From assembly GCA_017560705.1 (NCBI GenBank), contig JAFZEK010000022.1:1-7250 (forward strand): a DNA stretch of 7,250 nt, written 5' to 3'. A program made the translations under genes and the position numbers. Under the pieces are notes generated by a model. That model did no database searches. It saw only the letters and a list, made by a program, of their open reading frames with translations, and was not told where the DNA came from. Shown piece after piece: positions 5,774-7,250 of the stretch; within the stretch, counting starts at the first letter, position 1; every line of letters starts with the position of its first letter. Origin of the DNA: Bacteroidales bacterium. GTDB lineage: Bacteria > Bacteroidota > Bacteroidia > Bacteroidales > P3.

Positions 5774-5805
5774 TTTTTATAAGCTAATAAGCTGTATATA
5801 AACTG

Positions 5806-5842
5806 AAAAAGAGTCATCCCATTTTGTGGCTGGCTCTTTTTT
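5806..5842 (+). terminator. Intrinsic terminator after rplY
   Basis: GAGTCATCC (5811-5819) pairs with the stretch ending GGCTGGCTC (5828-5836) with one G-U pair and one T-C mismatch, around an 8-nt loop. A-rich sequence precedes the stem and six T residues follow (5837-5842). It would end the prs-rplY transcript 30-70 nt after the rplY stop codon. Confidence 0.8.
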
Positions 5843-5868
5843 ATTGGTGTAAATTTACTGTATTTTTG
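5837..5868 (+). promoter_or_regulatory. Promoter of the HAD phosphatase gene, overlapping the upstream terminator
   Basis: TATTTTTG at 5861-5868 is a perfect -7 element. Exactly 20 nt upstream the T-tract of the rplY terminator supplies TTTT (5837-5840), three of four bases of the -33 consensus. Transcription would begin near 5873-5875, only about 7-9 nt before the ATG at 5882. Confidence 0.55.
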
Positions 5869-5881
5869 ATAGAAAAAAGAA

Positions 5882-6580
5882 ATGAAGTATAAACATATAT
5901 TGTTTGACCTAGACAGGACATTGTGGGATTTTCAGGCTAATAGTTTTCAAACCTTTCAAGAGATGTTTGAACATTTTGAGCTTGAAAAGCGTTGTAATGT
6001 CGATTTTGATGGTTTTTATTTGAAATACAAAGAGATAAATGCTGTATTGTGGGATATGTATAGGCAAGGTACATTGAGTAAAGAGTTGCTTTATGTGAGG
6101 CGTTTTTCTATTACTTTGGAGTACTTTGGGCTGAAAGATACTGCTGATTTATCAAGACGTTTGGGCGATTTTTATGTGCTTGAAGGTCCTAAAAAAACTG
6201 CTTTGTTGCCTGGTGCTAAAGAGTTATTAGACAGCTTGAAAAGAAAAGGTTATCCTTTGTATATAGTGTCTAATGGATTTAAAGAGGTGCAGAGCTTGAA
6301 AGTAAAAACATCGGGTATAGATATGTTTTTTGATAAGGTTTTTCTGTCGGAGGATATAGGTTATCAAAAGCCAAATAGAAAAATATTTGATGAGGTGCTA
6401 AGACAATTGGAAGCACAGCCTTGTGATTGTGTGATGATAGGTGATGACTTTGCTGTGGATATAGTAGGAGCTAAGAATGCAGGTATAGACCAAGTGTATT
6501 TTAACCCTAACGGAGTAAAGGCTTCATTTGAACCTACCTACGAGGTTCAGAGTCTTATGCAGATAGATGCTTTGTTGTAG
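5882..6580 (+). CDS. HAD-superfamily phosphatase, YjjG/YfnB-type (putative nucleoside 5'-monophosphatase)
   Basis: All four HAD motifs are present. Motif I is FDLDRTLWDF (8-17) with nucleophile D9 and acid/base D11. Motif II is the serine of VSNGF (129-133). Motif III is the lysine of YQKPNRKIF (K163). Motif IV is GDDFAVDIVGAKNAG (187-201) with acidic residues D188, D189 and D193. A helical cap inserted between motifs I and II (about 18-95) makes it subfamily IA. The F-D-L-D-x-T-L-W-D-F opening and 232-residue length fit the YjjG/YfnB group, whose characterised E. coli member is a pyrimidine nucleotidase that acts on non-canonical nucleotides. The exact substrate here is inferred only. It is a single-gene unit with its own promoter. 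A T-run at 6606-6612 follows the gene but I see no convincing stem before it. Confidence 0.9.
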   Translation: MKYKHILFDLDRTLWDFQANSFQTFQEMFEHFELEKRCNVDFDGFYLKYKEINAVLWDMYRQGTLSKELLYVRRFSITLEYFGLKDTADLSRRLGDFYVLEGPKKTALLPGAKELLDSLKRKGYPLYIVSNGFKEVQSLKVKTSGIDMFFDKVFLSEDIGYQKPNRKIFDEVLRQLEAQPCDCVMIGDDFAVDIVGAKNAGIDQVYFNPNGVKASFEPTYEVQSLMQIDALL

Positions 6581-6724
6581 GAGTATTATTCAGCATGTTT
6601 CGACCTTTTTTTGTGAGTTAGGAATAGTAAAGCTGTAAAGGATATTCTATGCTTATAAAGCGTTGATAAATAGTAAAGAAAAGATTTTTTTTCAGAAAAG
6701 TGCTTATATATGAGAAAAAATAGG

Positions 6725-6732
6725 TATCTTTG
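6725..6732 (+). promoter_or_regulatory. Probable aspA promoter (-7 element)
   Basis: TATCTTTG matches TAnnTTTG and is followed by CA, giving the same TTTGCA extension as the prs and tRNA-Leu promoters. The site 20 nt upstream (6701-6704, TGCT) does not match TTTG, so the -33 half is missing or diverged and may require an activator. Confidence 0.55.
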
Positions 6733-6778
6733 CAGACGGTTTGTGTGGAAATAAAAAACCTTAGTAGGCTCTGTGGTG

Positions 6779-6803
6779 TGTTGTAATAGAAATGTTTACA
6801 ACA
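6779..6803 (+). other. Perfect 8-bp stem-loop in the aspA leader
   Basis: TGTTGTAA (6779-6786) is the exact reverse complement of TTACAACA (6796-6803), enclosing a 9-nt loop. It lies about 42 nt into the predicted transcript and has no T-tract behind it. It could be an RNA structure or, as DNA, a dyad operator for a regulator; the sequence does not decide which. Confidence 0.45.
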
Positions 6804-6974
6804 AAGGAATGGAATTTTGAAGATAGAGTACAGCGAGCATATAAAATAGGTAGTAGCACAAGCTGAATAACAAGCAAAATAGAAAGATAATAATAAAGAC
6901 ATATAAAGGCTTGAATGTTTTGATTTATAGCTTTTTGAGTCAAGTAAATAAAAACAAAAAAAACAATATAAATT

Positions 6975-7250
6975 ATGGCAAACTATCGTATAGAAAGCGA
7001 TTTATTGGGACCACGCGAAGTTCCTGCTGAAGCTCTTTATGGAGTACAAACATTACGTGGTATGGAAAACTTCCATATCAGTGGAGCAAAATTAAGTGAC
7101 TATCCAAGTTTTATTAAAGGTTTAGCTATCACAAAGAAAGCTGCTGCTATAGCTAACGAAAAAGTTGGAATGGTAACTAAAGAACAATGCGATGCTATCG
7201 TAAAGGCTTGTGATGAATTATTAGAAGGTAAACATCATGAACACTTCCCA
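6975..7250 (+). CDS. aspA: Aspartate ammonia-lyase (aspartase), N-terminal part (3' end outside window)
   Basis: The 92 visible codons open with a sequence closely matching aspartases: RIESDLLGPREVPAEALYG (5-23), then VQTLRGMENFHISG (24-37). The family enzyme is a cytoplasmic homotetramer that reversibly deaminates L-aspartate to fumarate and ammonia, linking aspartate catabolism to the fumarate pool used in anaerobic respiration by many Bacteroidales. The LLG-x-REVP and YG-x-x-TLR segments favour aspartase over the related fumarase C, which usually has a MG-x-x-x-VP and W-G-x-Q-T-Q-R form. Full-length aspartases are about 470 residues, so roughly a fifth is present and the catalytic SS loop lies outside. 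The ATG at 6975 is the only sensible start. Codon choice includes many C-ending codons (ATC, AAC, TTC), suggesting high expression. Confidence 0.92.
   Translation, partial: MANYRIESDLLGPREVPAEALYGVQTLRGMENFHISGAKLSDYPSFIKGLAITKKAAAIANEKVGMVTKEQCDAIVKACDELLEGKHHEHFP

Larger units (their letters stand above)
6581..6974 (+). other. 394-nt gene-free interval: aspA promoter region and long 5' leader
   Basis: The first part (6581-6724) carries AT-rich sequence with no recognised gene. A -7 element at 6725-6732 would start a transcript near 6737, so about 238 nt of leader precede the aspA ATG. Within the leader are an 8-bp hairpin (6779-6803), a 24-codon open frame (6792-6866) and a terminator-like stem close to aspA (6905-6935). 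The last 35 nt are A-rich, as is usual before well-translated genes in this phylum. I do not recognise a known riboswitch class. Confidence 0.6.

Noticed and set aside
6618..6943. Two overlapping minus-strand open frames of 94 and 60 codons
   Set aside because: They lie antisense to the aspA promoter and leader, overlap each other in different frames, have repetitive Tyr/Phe/Ser/Leu composition typical of AT-rich non-coding DNA, and have no promoter on that strand.

Overview
The window is a stretch of AT-rich bacterial chromosome, almost certainly from the phylum Bacteroidota and probably from the order Bacteroidales. Four things support this. Promoter elements match the phylum's distinctive form (TTTG, about 20 nt, then TAnnTTTG). 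Genes start after A-rich leaders with no clear Shine-Dalgarno sequence. The tRNA gene does not encode its CCA end. The proteins (an NtrC-family regulator tail, a small outer-membrane beta-barrel, an L25/Ctc protein with an alanine-rich tail) have a Bacteroidales look. I cannot name the genus.

Layout, left to right. (1) 1-96: the last 31 codons of a Fis-type regulator, followed 51 nt later by aroA (EPSP synthase, shikimate pathway). (2) 1397-2216: a self-contained unit of promoter, secreted outer-membrane beta-barrel protein and strong intrinsic terminator. (3) 2266-3150: nadK (NAD kinase). (4) 3151-3924: a 774-nt gap with no convincing gene but several hairpins and short repeats. (5) 3889-4150: a minus-strand tRNA-Leu(CAA) with its own terminator and promoter, divergent from the prs promoter; the two -7 elements lie in a perfect 12-bp inverted repeat. 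(6) 4150-5842: prs (PRPP synthase) and rplY (ribosomal protein L25/Ctc), probably one transcript ending in an intrinsic terminator. (7) 5837-6580: a YjjG-type HAD phosphatase with its own promoter and almost no leader. (8) 6581-6974: a 394-nt gap holding a probable promoter and a leader of roughly 240 nt. (9) 6975-7250: the first 92 codons of aspA (aspartate ammonia-lyase), which runs off the end.

All six recognisable enzyme or ribosome genes are housekeeping: aromatic amino acid precursors, NADP supply, PRPP supply, translation, nucleotide or phosphate clean-up and aspartate catabolism. The prs-rplY pairing is a familiar one linking nucleotide precursor supply and translation. I found no transposase, integrase, phage gene, CRISPR array, toxin-antitoxin pair or defence gene, and no clear new system. 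What deserves a second look is non-coding: the structured 3151-3890 gap, the symmetric tRNA-Leu/prs promoter region and the long aspA leader.
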